Shown here in pieces: positions 54,225 to 64,000 of a stretch of DNA of 64,000 nucleotides; position 1 is the stretch's first letter, and every line of letters begins with the position of its first letter. Source of the stretch: Musa acuminata AAA Group. Taxonomy: Eukaryota; Streptophyta; Magnoliopsida; Zingiberales; Musaceae. A program made the translations under genes and the position numbers. The stretch lies in the NCBI RefSeq assembly GCF_036884655.1, contig NC_088355.1:19472501-19536500 (forward strand), read 5' to 3'. The notes below the pieces were generated by a model. The model worked only from the letters and a program-made list of their open reading frames with translations, had not been told where the DNA came from and did no database searches.

Positions 54225-57200
54225 AGCCTGCCCTCTCCAAATTAGCCTTGTCCTTAAGGTTGAGGTTCCAAGAACTCAAGGAACTAGGTCTTCAGCTCCT
54301 CATATGATTCTTATGTGGCATCTTCAAGTGGTAAATTATTCCAATGCATTAGTATTTTAGTAGAGAGACGTCGGCGACGCATCACAATCCTGTGATCGAG
54401 GATAGCTTGTGGTTGGGCTTGAATATCTCCATCCTCAGTGATGTTGGGCAGTTGGATCTAGGGTGACTCGTGTTCACCCAACTTGGGCTCTTCAGGCATG
54501 ACACATGGAAGACAGGGTGAATTTTGGCATCCTTAGGCAATTTAAGTCTGTACGCCATAGCTCCAATACGCTTTGTGATCTAATAGGGCCCATAAAAATG
54601 TGGGGATAGCTTTATGGAGGCTCATGTATTGATAGAGAGTTGCTTGTATGGCTGTAAGCGAAGATAAACCCAATCTCCTGAAAATTCTCTTTCACTTCGT
54701 CATGTGTTAGCTTGCTACTTCATTCTGGCTTGATCGGAAGAGATATTATCCTTTAATAGCTGTAGGAGTTTGTCCCTGTCAATTAAATCTTAGTTGACCT
54801 GATCGACCTTGGCCGAGCTAACTATATACTTTGGAATCACAAGGGCCGACCGACCATTAAAATAACTCAGTCTAAAATTTACTAGTGAAGATCCTGTCAT
54901 GATCACTTACAATGGACCTTGGCATCCCATGTAGTTTAACAACATTTTCTATGAAAATTTGAGCAATACTAGCAATAGTATAGGGATTTCACACAACACA
55001 AAAATGAGTATATTTCGTAAGTCGATCAACCACCATAAGGATTGTGCTTTTACCTTTGGAAGGTGGCAGCCCTTTGATGAAGTCCATGGAGATGTCGGTC
55101 TACACTGAGTCTGGTCTGGGAAGTGGTTGTATTTTCCTTGGACTCGCCATTGTTTCACCTTTTTTCTTTCGACATACATCACATTGTGCCACATATTCAA
55201 AAATAATTTTTTTCATCCCTCTCCAATAAAAACTTTACTTCACTCTTTTGTAGGTTCTTAGAAATCCAAAGTGCCCTACTAAAGGTGTGGAGTGCATTTC
55301 GTGCAGGATGATTTTGATGTAAGGGGAGTCAGGTGTAAGCGTAATGCAACCTTTGTAGCGTAGATCCCTCGAATTCCAAGTGTAGTGGGCTATTGCGTTT
55401 GGATCCCCTTCTAATTTTTTTATGATGTTGTTGATCTCTGGATCCTTCTTCCATTCCTCCCTAATGTCCTTGAGGAAGCCGATGGTAGGAAGGGAGATGG
55501 CTGAAATTTTAGCTTGCTCAGGTAGCCATGAGAGTGCATATGCAACAACGTTTTCTTTCCCTTTTTGTAAATAATTTCATAATCAAATCCCAGAAGTTTG
55601 GTTACCCATTTTTGCTACTCAAGGGATGATATCTTCTGCTCTAAAAAATACTTGAGGCTTCTATGGTTGGTTTTAATTTGAAATCGTCGGCCGATCAGGT
55701 AGGGTCTCCACCTCGTTATTGTGTGCACAATGGCGAGCATCTCCTTATCATATATTGATATTTTTTTATAGGAGGGAGACTATGCCTTACTAGTGTATGC
55801 AAGTGGTCAACCATCTTGCACGAGAACGACTCTAATTCTGACTCTAGATGCGTCAGCCTCAATGATAAAGGGTTGGTTGAAATCTGGTAGCGCTAGCACG
55901 GGCGTCGTCGTCGTCATGGCTGCCTTAAGTTTGTCGAAGGTAGCGGAGGCTTTGTCCGACCATTGGAAGGCATCTTTTTTCAGTAAATAAGTAAGGGGTA
56001 CACTAAACTTCCCATAGTCCTTCATAAATTTTCAGTAGTAGCTCGTTAGTCCAAGGAACCTGCGCAACAATTTCACGTTTGTAGGTTTCGGCCAGCCTTG
56101 CATTGCTTCAATTTTTGTTGGGTCTGCTACCACTCCTTTTGATATTATGTGCCAAAGATATTCTACTTTTTGTTGGAGAAAGCTGCACTTTGGCTACTTA
56201 ACAAAAAGAGTATTCTCCCGAAGGACCGTCAAAACAACCCGTAAATGTTGAAAGTGAGTTTCAATAGAAGGGCTGTAAATGAGAATATCATCAAAAAAAC
56301 CATCACAAACTTGCAAAGAAAGCTCTAAAAAATATTGTTCATGAGACTTTAGAAGGTTGAAGGAGCATTAGTGAGTCCAAAAGACATTACCAAGAATTCA
56401 TAATGGTCGTTATGTGTGCAGAATGCAGTTTTTGGAATGTCATCTTCACATACCCGAATTTGGTGATAACTGGATCGGAGGTCCAAATTCGTGAAGACTC
56501 GAGCTCCTTTCAACTCATCAAGAAGTTCATCCACCACTGGTATTGAGTACTTGTCCTTGATGGCGATGCCATTTAAAGCTCGGTAGTCGATTCACATCCG
56601 CCAAGTTCCATCCTTCTTGCGTACAAGTAGCACCGTTGAGGAATAGGGGCTGTAACGTGGCCGTATCACCCCTGTTTCAAACATCTCCTTTATGATCTTT
56701 TCAATTTCATCCTTCTGGAGGTGAGGATATCGGTACGACCGAGTTTTCACTGGTGGCTTGCCCGGAAGGATTGGAATCCGATGGTCATGTTGCCGAGTAG
56801 GAGGAAGACCGCGCAGCTCAACAAAAATGTTAACAAATTTAGCAAGCAATTGGGCAAGATTTTGATCTTCAATTTCTATTTTCTTCCCCTCTAATTGCTG
56901 TTGGAGATGCATAAAAAAACCACCATTTATCTTAGGCAAAACTTTCTTCATTTGTTGGGTTGAAACGGTGGTTACGTTGCTTCTGTGCTTCCCGTGTAGG
57001 ATGATTTGTTTGCCTTTGTAGTAGAATTTCATAATTAATTTGGAGAAATTCCAAGAGACATCACCTAGCGTCGAAGAAGTCGGTGATAATTTCTTGGTCT
57101 TACAGAAATAGTTTCACCTACGGGCATCTTTGGTCGCACTTTAGGATTATGCTATCGGCGACCTTTACATCGAACTTGCTACAACCTTCAAGATGGAGTG

Positions 57201-57285
57201 TCATCCGAATACCAACCTTATTATTTAAGAAGTTTTTAGTACTACCCTTGTCGATGAGAATAGTGATCAACTGTTGTTTGAGAAG
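54225..57285 (-). pseudogene. gypsy G2: protease to chromodomain, degenerate
   Basis: Minus-strand Ty3/gypsy (chromovirus-type) pol in standard order. Protease remnant (about 57240-57040); RT (56900-56150) with [69 protein letters not shown]; RNase H (56025-55560) with SVPLTYLLKKDAFQW and FIIEADAS; integrase (55400-54830) with a [15 protein letters not shown] core; chromodomain (54420-54250). The RT catalytic YXDD position is corrupted. An internal deletion of integrase near 54850, plus many stops, rule out function. Its 5' end is lost at 57285, where it fuses to the S6 gag. Confidence 0.85.
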
Positions 57286-58009
57286 GCCTCATAGTCCTCA
57301 TCACTAAACTTTCTTTCAAGTGATCTTCATAAGTTCTTAGTATCATATCCTTCCTGTTCTTTAGAAGGTTGTTCTCAAGCTCTTCATAAGCATTGCAAGT
57401 CATCTCATAGGTCATTAGTGACCCAATAAGTTCATCGAGATGGAAGTTATTTAAATCCTTGACCTCTTGAATGACCATTACTTTAGGGTCCCAACTCTTT
57501 GGAAGGAATCTCAAGATTTTATTAACAAGTTCAAAGTTCGAAAAACATTTGCCAAGAGCTTTTAAACTATTGGCAACATCCGTAAAATAAGTGTACGTGC
57601 CGATAATAGTTTTGCTTGGCTTCATCTAAAATAACTCATAAGTATGAAATAAAAGATTTATCTTTGACTTCTTTACTCTACTAGTGCCTTCGTGAGTGAT
57701 TTCGAGTGTGCGCCAAATATCAAAAGCTGTTTCACAAATAGATACTCGATTGAACTCGTTTTTATCTAAAGCACAAAACAAGGCATTCATAGCCTTGGCA
57801 TTTAAAGCAAAAGTCTTTTTCTCCAATTTATTCCAATCATTCATTGGAAGAGAAGACTTTTGAAAGCCATTTTTCACAATGTTCCATAACTCAAAATTCA
57901 GAGAAATTAAAAAAATCCTCATTCTAGTCTTCTAATATGTGTAATCCATCCCATTGAACATGGGTAGACGTGTAATTGAATGACCCTCTTGGTTACCGTC
58001 AAATACCAT
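57286..58009 (-). pseudogene. gag: gag of S6, truncated
   Basis: Minus-strand UBN2-like Gag from ATG 58009: DYTY, KTRMRIFLISLNFELWNIV, FCALDKNEFNR, HEGTSRV, YFTDVANSLKALGKCFSNFELVNK and LDELIGSLMTYEM. There are in-frame stops at about 57930 and 57625. It is cut at the acidic linker (57285) by gypsy G2, so whether it had a zinc knuckle is unknown. It is closer to S4 than to S1, S2 or S5. Confidence 0.85.
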
Positions 58010-58044
58010 CTCTCTTAGGTTTCAAATTAAACGAGAGTGACCAA

Positions 58045-58056
58045 GCTCTGATACCA
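58045..58056 (-). other. primer-binding site of S6 (initiator tRNA-Met)
   Basis: TGGTATCAGAGC in element orientation, two bases from the LTR end at 58059. Confidence 0.85.
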
Positions 58057-58058
58057 AT

Positions 58059-59296
58059 TGTTATGATCGAGTCGGCACTAAGAGGGGGGGTGAATTAGTG
58101 CAGCAGATAAAAGCATCAGTTTAAAAATCTTTGTCAGAAGATAACTTGAAAGCGTGTTTGTTTGTAAGGGTGGTGAAATCCAAGTAAGGAGGAAGTGAAG
58201 CAATTGCAAAGTAAATGACAATAATAGAAATGCAAACTAGAATTTATAGTGGTTCGGTCTTTGTGACCTATATTCACTTTCTATTCCTCCTCCATCGAGG
58301 TCACTGGCATCCACTAATGGTATACCTTTAATAGGTGAAGACCATCCACCTCTTTACAATGCTTTCTCCTTTTCATGAGTTTAGGAGATAACCCTTACAA
58401 GCCTCACACCTCTCTTTGAATGATCATAATACTAAAACAGGAGGAGAAGGACTCAATTCACTTTTACAACACTTTTAACACCTAAAGATTTCAATATATT
58501 GTTCACACTTTCATGTCCTTTCATGCAGAAAAGGGTGGGGTATTTATAGGCCCCAATGGCTTCAAAATTGGAGCCAAAAAGTGTCACGTCCCTTGATTTC
58601 AGGGTATTAACGATACCTCCGCCATTATTGGGCGGTACTATCGCCTGTAGACTAACACTGGGCAGTACCACCGTTCAGTCTAGCCGGTACCATTGCTTGA
58701 CAAAGGCGGTACCACCACCTGGCAGCATTAACTGCCAGCGGTACCACTGCCCAAACGACTTGGGAGATTGAGTCACCAAGCGGTGTCGTCGCCGGCCCTA
58801 GTGTTTCCACCGCCGGTCGTGACTTCAAGTGCTGAATGGGTTGTTCAACTGGCCTAGTTCAGCCTTGTTAAAGGCCCAATTGGCCCCTAACTGAGTTAGT
58901 GGGATTACCTCCCAATCCTAACTCAACTTACAAACTAATTATGATAATTAAGACATTTAAACAAGTAATCTTTGTCCGGTATATCGATTGTTCTTTCGGC
59001 GATCTTCCGGCAAACTTCTCGGCAAACTTCCAGTGAACTTCCAACGAATTCCCGATGAACTCTCAGCGAACTCTCGATGAACTCTAGGTGAGCTCCCGAT
59101 GAACTCTTGGCGAGCTTCCAGCAAACTTCTGGCACATCGTTTGAATCTTCGACGTATCATTCGATCTTTGACTCCGGCCCAATATCTGCTTTATACCTTA
59201 CTGCTATCGTAGTTAATCCTGCATACTTATCTCAATATATAGATTAGATCAAACACTTTACCAATTGATTTCATCATCAAAATCCAAGATTCAATA
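58059..59296 (-). mobile_element. 5' LTR of S6
   Basis: 1238 bp, of the short type without the 300-bp U3 block, very like the LTR of S3 (1231 bp). Minus-strand order: start 59296 (TATTGAATC, TG changed to TA), GTTAATCCTG block at 59206, GAAGTTCG-type zone, GGCGGTACCACC units (58800-58610), TATAAATA (58548-58541), terminal hairpin. Confidence 0.9.
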
Positions 59297-60101
59297 GTTT
59301 GGGCCGGATTCAAGGCCCAACCAAGTTGCTGGACCTTATCTAGTGGTGGTACCGCTAGATTGGGCGGTGGAATCGCCTAGGGAATGGTCTCCCAAGTGGT
59401 CTGGGCGGTGGTATTATCGATAGTTGCTACCTACCAGGCGGTGGTACTGCCAAACTAGGTAGTGGTACCGCTCAGTGTCAAAGTGTCAAGCTGTGGTATT
59501 GCCAGTACCCAGAAAATCTGGGATGAGACACTTTTTGGCTCCAATATTGAAGCCATTATGGCCTATAAATACCCCACCATTTTCTGCATGAAAAGGTAAC
59601 ATAGTGTAATCAAAGTGTGAAAAAAAAAACTCTATGTGTTAGGGTGTTAAAAGTGTTATAAAAGTGAGATGAGTCCTCCACCTCCCTCTCTTTTACTTTG
59701 TAATTATCCAAGATGAGGTGTGAGGCTTGTAAGGGTTATCTCCTAAACCCGTGAAAAGGAGAAAGCATTGTAAAGAGGTGGTTGGTCTTCGCCTATTGAA
59801 GGAAGACTATTAGTGGATGCCAATGATCTCGACGGAGGAGGAATCAGAAGTAGATGTAGGTCACAATGACCGAACCACTATAAATTCTAGTGTGTTCATT
59901 CCTTACTGCTTAATCTCTTTACTAAATTCATCTTTACTTCATTACAAACTATCTAATCCCCTCTTCTCTACTCATTTAAGAAAAGCGAAATGGTTTTCGT
60001 TAGAATAAAATTTTATCTTACGAAGATTTTCAAATCGACGTAATTTTTTCACTACACTAATTCAACCCCCCCCCTCTCTTAGTGCTACTCTTGATCCTAA
60101 C
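59297..60101 (+). mobile_element. LTR fragment, plus orientation (U3 start missing)
   Basis: Begins mid-LTR at GGGCCGGATTCAAGGCCC, with palindromic GGTGGTACCGCC units (59340-59510), TATAAATA (59564-59571) and the terminal hairpin with a C-tract (60055-60083). Ends GATCCTAAC at 60101, where it meets an inverted LTR fragment. Confidence 0.85.
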
Positions 60102-60726
60102 TGTACCATCGCATAGCAGGTGCTGCTAGGCGGTACCACCGCTTGCTAGCATTAACTGTCGACGTTACCACCGCCTAGTCTGGGCGGTACCACTGCTCAA
60201 ACCACTTGGTAGGTTGAGCCTCAGGCCACCGCCTGACATGGCTCCAAGTGGCCAAGTGGGCCATCCATCCGGCCCAACTCAGTCCTGTTTTGGACCTAGT
60301 TGGCTCCTCATTGAGTTAGTGAGATTACTTCCCAATCCTAACTCAATCTAAGTTTTAACTATGTCAATTAAGGCATTAACTAAGCAATCTTTGTTTGGTA
60401 TGTCAATTATTCTTCCGGCGAAGTCTCGACGAACTTTTAGTGAACTTTCGACAAGCTTTTGGCGAACTCCCGATGAATTCTTGGTGAACTCCTGACAAAA
60501 CCTCAGCGAACTCCCGACGAACTCTCGGTGAGCTCTCGATGAACTCTCGATGAACTTCCAACACATCATCCGAATCTTTAACATATCATATGATCTTTGA
60601 CTCCGACCCAACATATGCTTTATGCCTTATTTATTATCATAGTTAATCCTTTAACACGCTTCTCAACATATGGATTTGATCAATAATTTATCAATTGATT
60701 TTATCATTAAAATCCGAGATTCAACA
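60102..60726 (-). mobile_element. LTR fragment, minus orientation (R/U5 missing)
   Basis: Minus-strand LTR start at 60726 (TGTTGAATCTCGG), GTTAATCCT block near 60643, GAAGTTCG-type zone and GGCGGTACCACC units, cut at 60102. It abuts copia C2 pol at 60727. Confidence 0.85.
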
Positions 60727-63145
60727 AGAGCATCCTTCTCTTCTGGCATAGCAATTAACCATTTCTTTTTCTACTCACTTTCAATTGCTTCATGGTAATT
60801 CTCTAGTTCACCTGCATCAGTAAGCATCGCATACTCATTTGTAGAGTATCTTTTGGAAGGTTGACGTTGTCTAGAAGATCTTCTCAATCAAGGTTCTGTG
60901 AGATGTTGCTCCCCAACTTCTTCTTGCTTAACATGTCTTGTAGGTAGATCAACATCGGGCTCTACACCATCTTCCTACACATCTCCCCCATCACCCTGAT
61001 ATACTGAAGGACTAACTGGGTCGCAATCTACTAATCATTCTATAGAAGTCTTGGTTGGTGCCTCCTTCAAATCCTCAAGGACTTGATCCTCAAAGAAGAC
61101 CATATCTCTACTTCTAAACAACACATTCTGCTTTTCTGGATCCCAAAGCTTGTAACCAAATTGATTATATAAGTAGCTAAGAAAAAATATTCTTTTGTCT
61201 TACCATCTAGCTTAGACCTCTCATTGTCTGGAACATGTACAAGTGCATGATAACCAAATACTCTCAAATGCCTCTAGGGAACATCTTTTCCTGACTATAT
61301 ATGCTCTACAACGTCACCATCTAGGACTATACAAGGTGACAAGTTGATCACATCAACTATAGTCCGCAAAGCCTCATCCCAAAACATTTTGGGTAGCTTA
61401 GCCTATAAAAGCATACATATGATCTTTTCCATGATGGTGCGATTCATCCTCTCTACAATTGTATTATACTAAGATGTACCAGGAATTGTCATCTTATGTT
61501 GGATACCATATGACTTGTAATAATAATCAAATAATCTTGTGTACTCACCACCATTATTTGATCTTATGCATTTCAATTGCTTTTTTGTCTCCTTTTCAAC
61601 TCTAACATGGAACTCTTTGAAGACATTAATAACCTTATCTTTGGTCTTCATAGCTTAGGCCCAAAATTTCCTAGAAAAGTCATATATAAAAGTGTCAAAG
61701 TAAAGTGCACCACTGATGCTAGGAACATTAATAGATCTACCAGGACTTTTTGTCCTCGAAGGACATATACATTTATATAAACATGGTACAAGACATGCAT
61801 TTTTCTAGATAAAGCAAGACTAGCAACTAAAACTTTGTGTTGTTTACCAGCAAAATAATCAATATAAGGGTTCAAACGTATACTTTTGAGGTATGACAAT
61901 ACCTCTTTCTTGAAAAGAACTTGCAGCCCCTTCTTGCTCATGTGTCATAGTTGCCTATGCCACAACTCAATACTGAACTCTTTCTCTATATCATTTATCA
62001 TTTAACTGCTCACCATAAAATTTACCTTACAATCTATACAAAGTATGACATTTCTTCCCACTAGCCATAATAAGGGAACCCTTACTGAGCTTTTATTGCC
62101 CTATGTGAAATATGTTATTAAAGTCTTCATCATCTAGCCTTCCAATTGAAATTAAATTCAACCTTAAGTCAACCTATGCCTCATATCCTTACGTACCAAC
62201 TTACAGCTAAGGTTGGTCATTATGTGAATATCACCTATGCCAATGATGTTTGTCGTGCCATAGTTGCCCATCTTGACAACACCAAAATTTCTAGACCTAT
62301 AGGTAGCAAAGAACTCCCTCTATGGTGTAGCATGATAAGAAGCACCTGTATCAATCGCCCATTTAAGATTCTCACACACACAAGAAAAAATATCGTCAGA
62401 AGGAGACAAAATCAAATAATTACCACCCTACACTACAGTCTACACTATAGTTGTGGTATTATCTTTCGATTCTGTAGGCTCTACTTCTTTTTCTTTTTTC
62501 TTATTCTTCTTAGGTTGCTTGCATTGATTCTAGTAATGTCCTTTCTCACCATAGTTATAGGAAATATTATCTTTTCTTGATGTTGACTTGCTTCTACCCA
62601 TGTCTGAACCACTTCTATCCTTGGATTTTGACATTCCTCTATTCTTTGAGATAACTATCTATGAATAAATCTGAGATGTTACTGGATTCTTTCTTCTCAA
62701 CTCTTTATTCAACAAACTACTTGTTGCTTGACTAATAGTGATAACACCATCTAGCACAAAATTACTAAGGAAAACTACTAGTGTCTCCCAACTTTCTAGT
62801 AGTGAATTGAGAAGTAACAATGTCTGTAACTCATCATCAAGAGATATTTTTATAAAGGATAACTGGTTAGTAATACTATGAAGCACCATTTTTATATTTT
62901 AGGTTCATAAGTTTTCTGTTTAAGAAAGCTTTATTGTAAACCGTTTTTCTTTCATAGAGATCCTCTAACTTTTTCAGAGAAAGTATGTAGAACTTTCAAT
63001 AGAAATATGGTGAAAGACACTATCGTTAAGCCACTATCGAATAAACTTGATCATTTTTCGATCTAACCTCTTCCACTCATCATCTATCATAGTTGTGGGC
63101 TTTGCACTATCCCCTTGCAAAGGTCCATATAAAGGAATTCAAGTC
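60727..63145 (-). pseudogene. copia C2: gag to integrase, degenerate
   Basis: Minus-strand Ty1/copia remnant of the Tnt1-like branch. Gag (63140-62590) with MIDDEWKRLDRK, SLDDELQTLLLLNSL and SWETLVVFLSN; protease region (about 62400-62100); GAG-pre-integrase (61940-61800, HMSKKGLQVLFKKEVL); integrase (61660-61060, LKCIRSNNGGEY and RVFGYHALVHVPDNERSKLD); and the linker before RT (to 60727). RT and RNase H are absent. Numerous stops show it is dead. It is flanked on both sides by Sirevirus-type DNA. Confidence 0.8.
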
Positions 63146-64000
63146 AAGGTAATTTTAATCATTAATCCAAGTAACATGTCATCATAAAATCATGCATAAT
63201 CAAAATTTTAATATATCATTCTATGCATGATTGTTATTATAACTTTTCCCCCTTTGTCATCAATAAAAAGAAGTGCCACTTGGCAAGTTTTTAGATATGC
63301 AAGTTTAAATCATTGCATTTATCATCATGCAAGCTAGCAAGTTTTGCATCTACTTGAAACAAGTAAGCTAGCATTTTTGCGTTTCTAGCAATTCTTTCTT
63401 CATGCAATTTGCAAGCTAGCAAATTTAGTAAGTTTTACATAATTTTGGAATATGCAAGCTAGCAAATTTTACACATATGAAAGTTGGCAAATTTTTGCAT
63501 CTTTTGAAATGTGATATTCAAGATAGCAAGTTCTTTCTTCTTTTTTGAGAAATGCAATTTTTGCTTCCTTTACAATGTTCAAGCTAACAATTCTAATACG
63601 TTTTACATCATGCAAAATTTTTTTACATCATTTTAGAAAATGTAAGCTAGCAATATTTGAGATGTTCAAGAAAGCAACTTTTGAATCTTAAAATATGCAA
63701 GTTAGCAATCTTTGCTTCTCTTTTGAGATGAGCAAGCTAGCATGTTTTTACATCTTCTTGAATTGTGCAAGCAAGCAAATTTTATCTCCCCCTTTGTCAT
63801 TGTCAAAAAGAAGGGAAGAATATAAATTTATAATTCTTTTTTCTTTTACAATAATTTTTAAATTATGATAAAGGTAAAGTTTCAATCTTATTTCAATATG
63901 TTTGTGCATCATTATAGTTTCAAATTAAAATATACACAATTTCAAAACCTTACATATCATCCTTACTTTATGCATGATACCAAAAATAAATAATTTATTT
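63146..64000 (-). other. Sirevirus-type 3' non-coding region (element runs off the window)
   Basis: AT-rich DNA with polypurine motifs (CCCCCTTTGTCATC at 63248, CTCCCCCTTTGTCAT at 63785, plus strand) and the GCAAGCTAGCAA-rich domain (63280-63780), as in S1, S2 and S5. Orientation is minus. Its gag would be expected just outside the window. Confidence 0.75.

Noticed and set aside
57242..57625. Gag-like frame ending in an unrelated tail
   Set aside because: The tail is the accidental join of S6 gag to gypsy G2 at about 57285, not a real fusion gene.

Overview
The window is nuclear DNA of a flowering plant. It has spliced genes with GT-AG introns, a plant-type linker histone H1, a DRIP-type RING ubiquitin ligase, and dense nested LTR retrotransposons primed by initiator tRNA-Met. 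The very GC-rich first exons and the mass of Sirevirus-like elements fit a monocot, but I cannot name the species.

Layout. 1-17.9 kb is a gene island with two minus-strand genes. The first is a 7-exon DRIP-like E3 ligase (start 11981, stop 1064; 446 aa), whose 1.34 kb coding sequence is spread over 11 kb of AT-rich introns, one holding a MITE-like insertion. The second is a 2-exon histone H1 gene (15945-14899; 311 aa). From about 17.9 kb to the window end I found no host gene; everything assignable is transposable element.

The repeat block contains a broken minus-strand Ty1/copia element C1 (17893 to 28576, interrupted several times); a solo Sirevirus-type LTR with a perfect 5-bp target duplication (18541-20216); Sirevirus-like element S1 (+, 22541-28459); a degenerate Ty3/gypsy chromovirus G1 (-, 28577-30129 and 38409-38460); complete element S2 (-, 30130-38408) inserted in the gag of G1; the 3' end of element S3 (+, 38461-40800); element S4 (-, 40801-41931 and 48430-53440), which carries an envelope-like/plant-transposon ORF; complete element S5 (+, 41932-48429) inserted in S4; a TRIM-like element (about 53458-53968); a second gypsy, G2 (-, 53974-57285); S6 gag and LTR (-, 57286-59296); two abutting LTR fragments (59297-60726); a second copia, C2 (-, 60727-63145); and more Sirevirus 3' non-coding DNA to the end. 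Labels C1-C2, G1-G2 and S1-S6 are mine.

The main observation is a family of Sirevirus-related elements that keep LTRs, primer-binding site, a gag gene and a long 3' non-coding region with several polypurine tracts, but have no protease, integrase, reverse transcriptase or RNase H. Two are structurally complete with exact target duplications and open gag frames, so they look like recently mobile non-autonomous (gag-only) elements. Their gag lacks the CCHC zinc knuckle that S4 still shows in damaged form. Their LTRs are modular: palindromic GGCGGTGGCACCGCC units, CpG-rich GAAGTTCG-type quasi-repeats, an optional 300-bp U3 block, an 18-bp array private to S2, and a terminal hairpin with a poly-C loop. 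Divergence, nesting order and splice sites were judged by eye from the sequence only.
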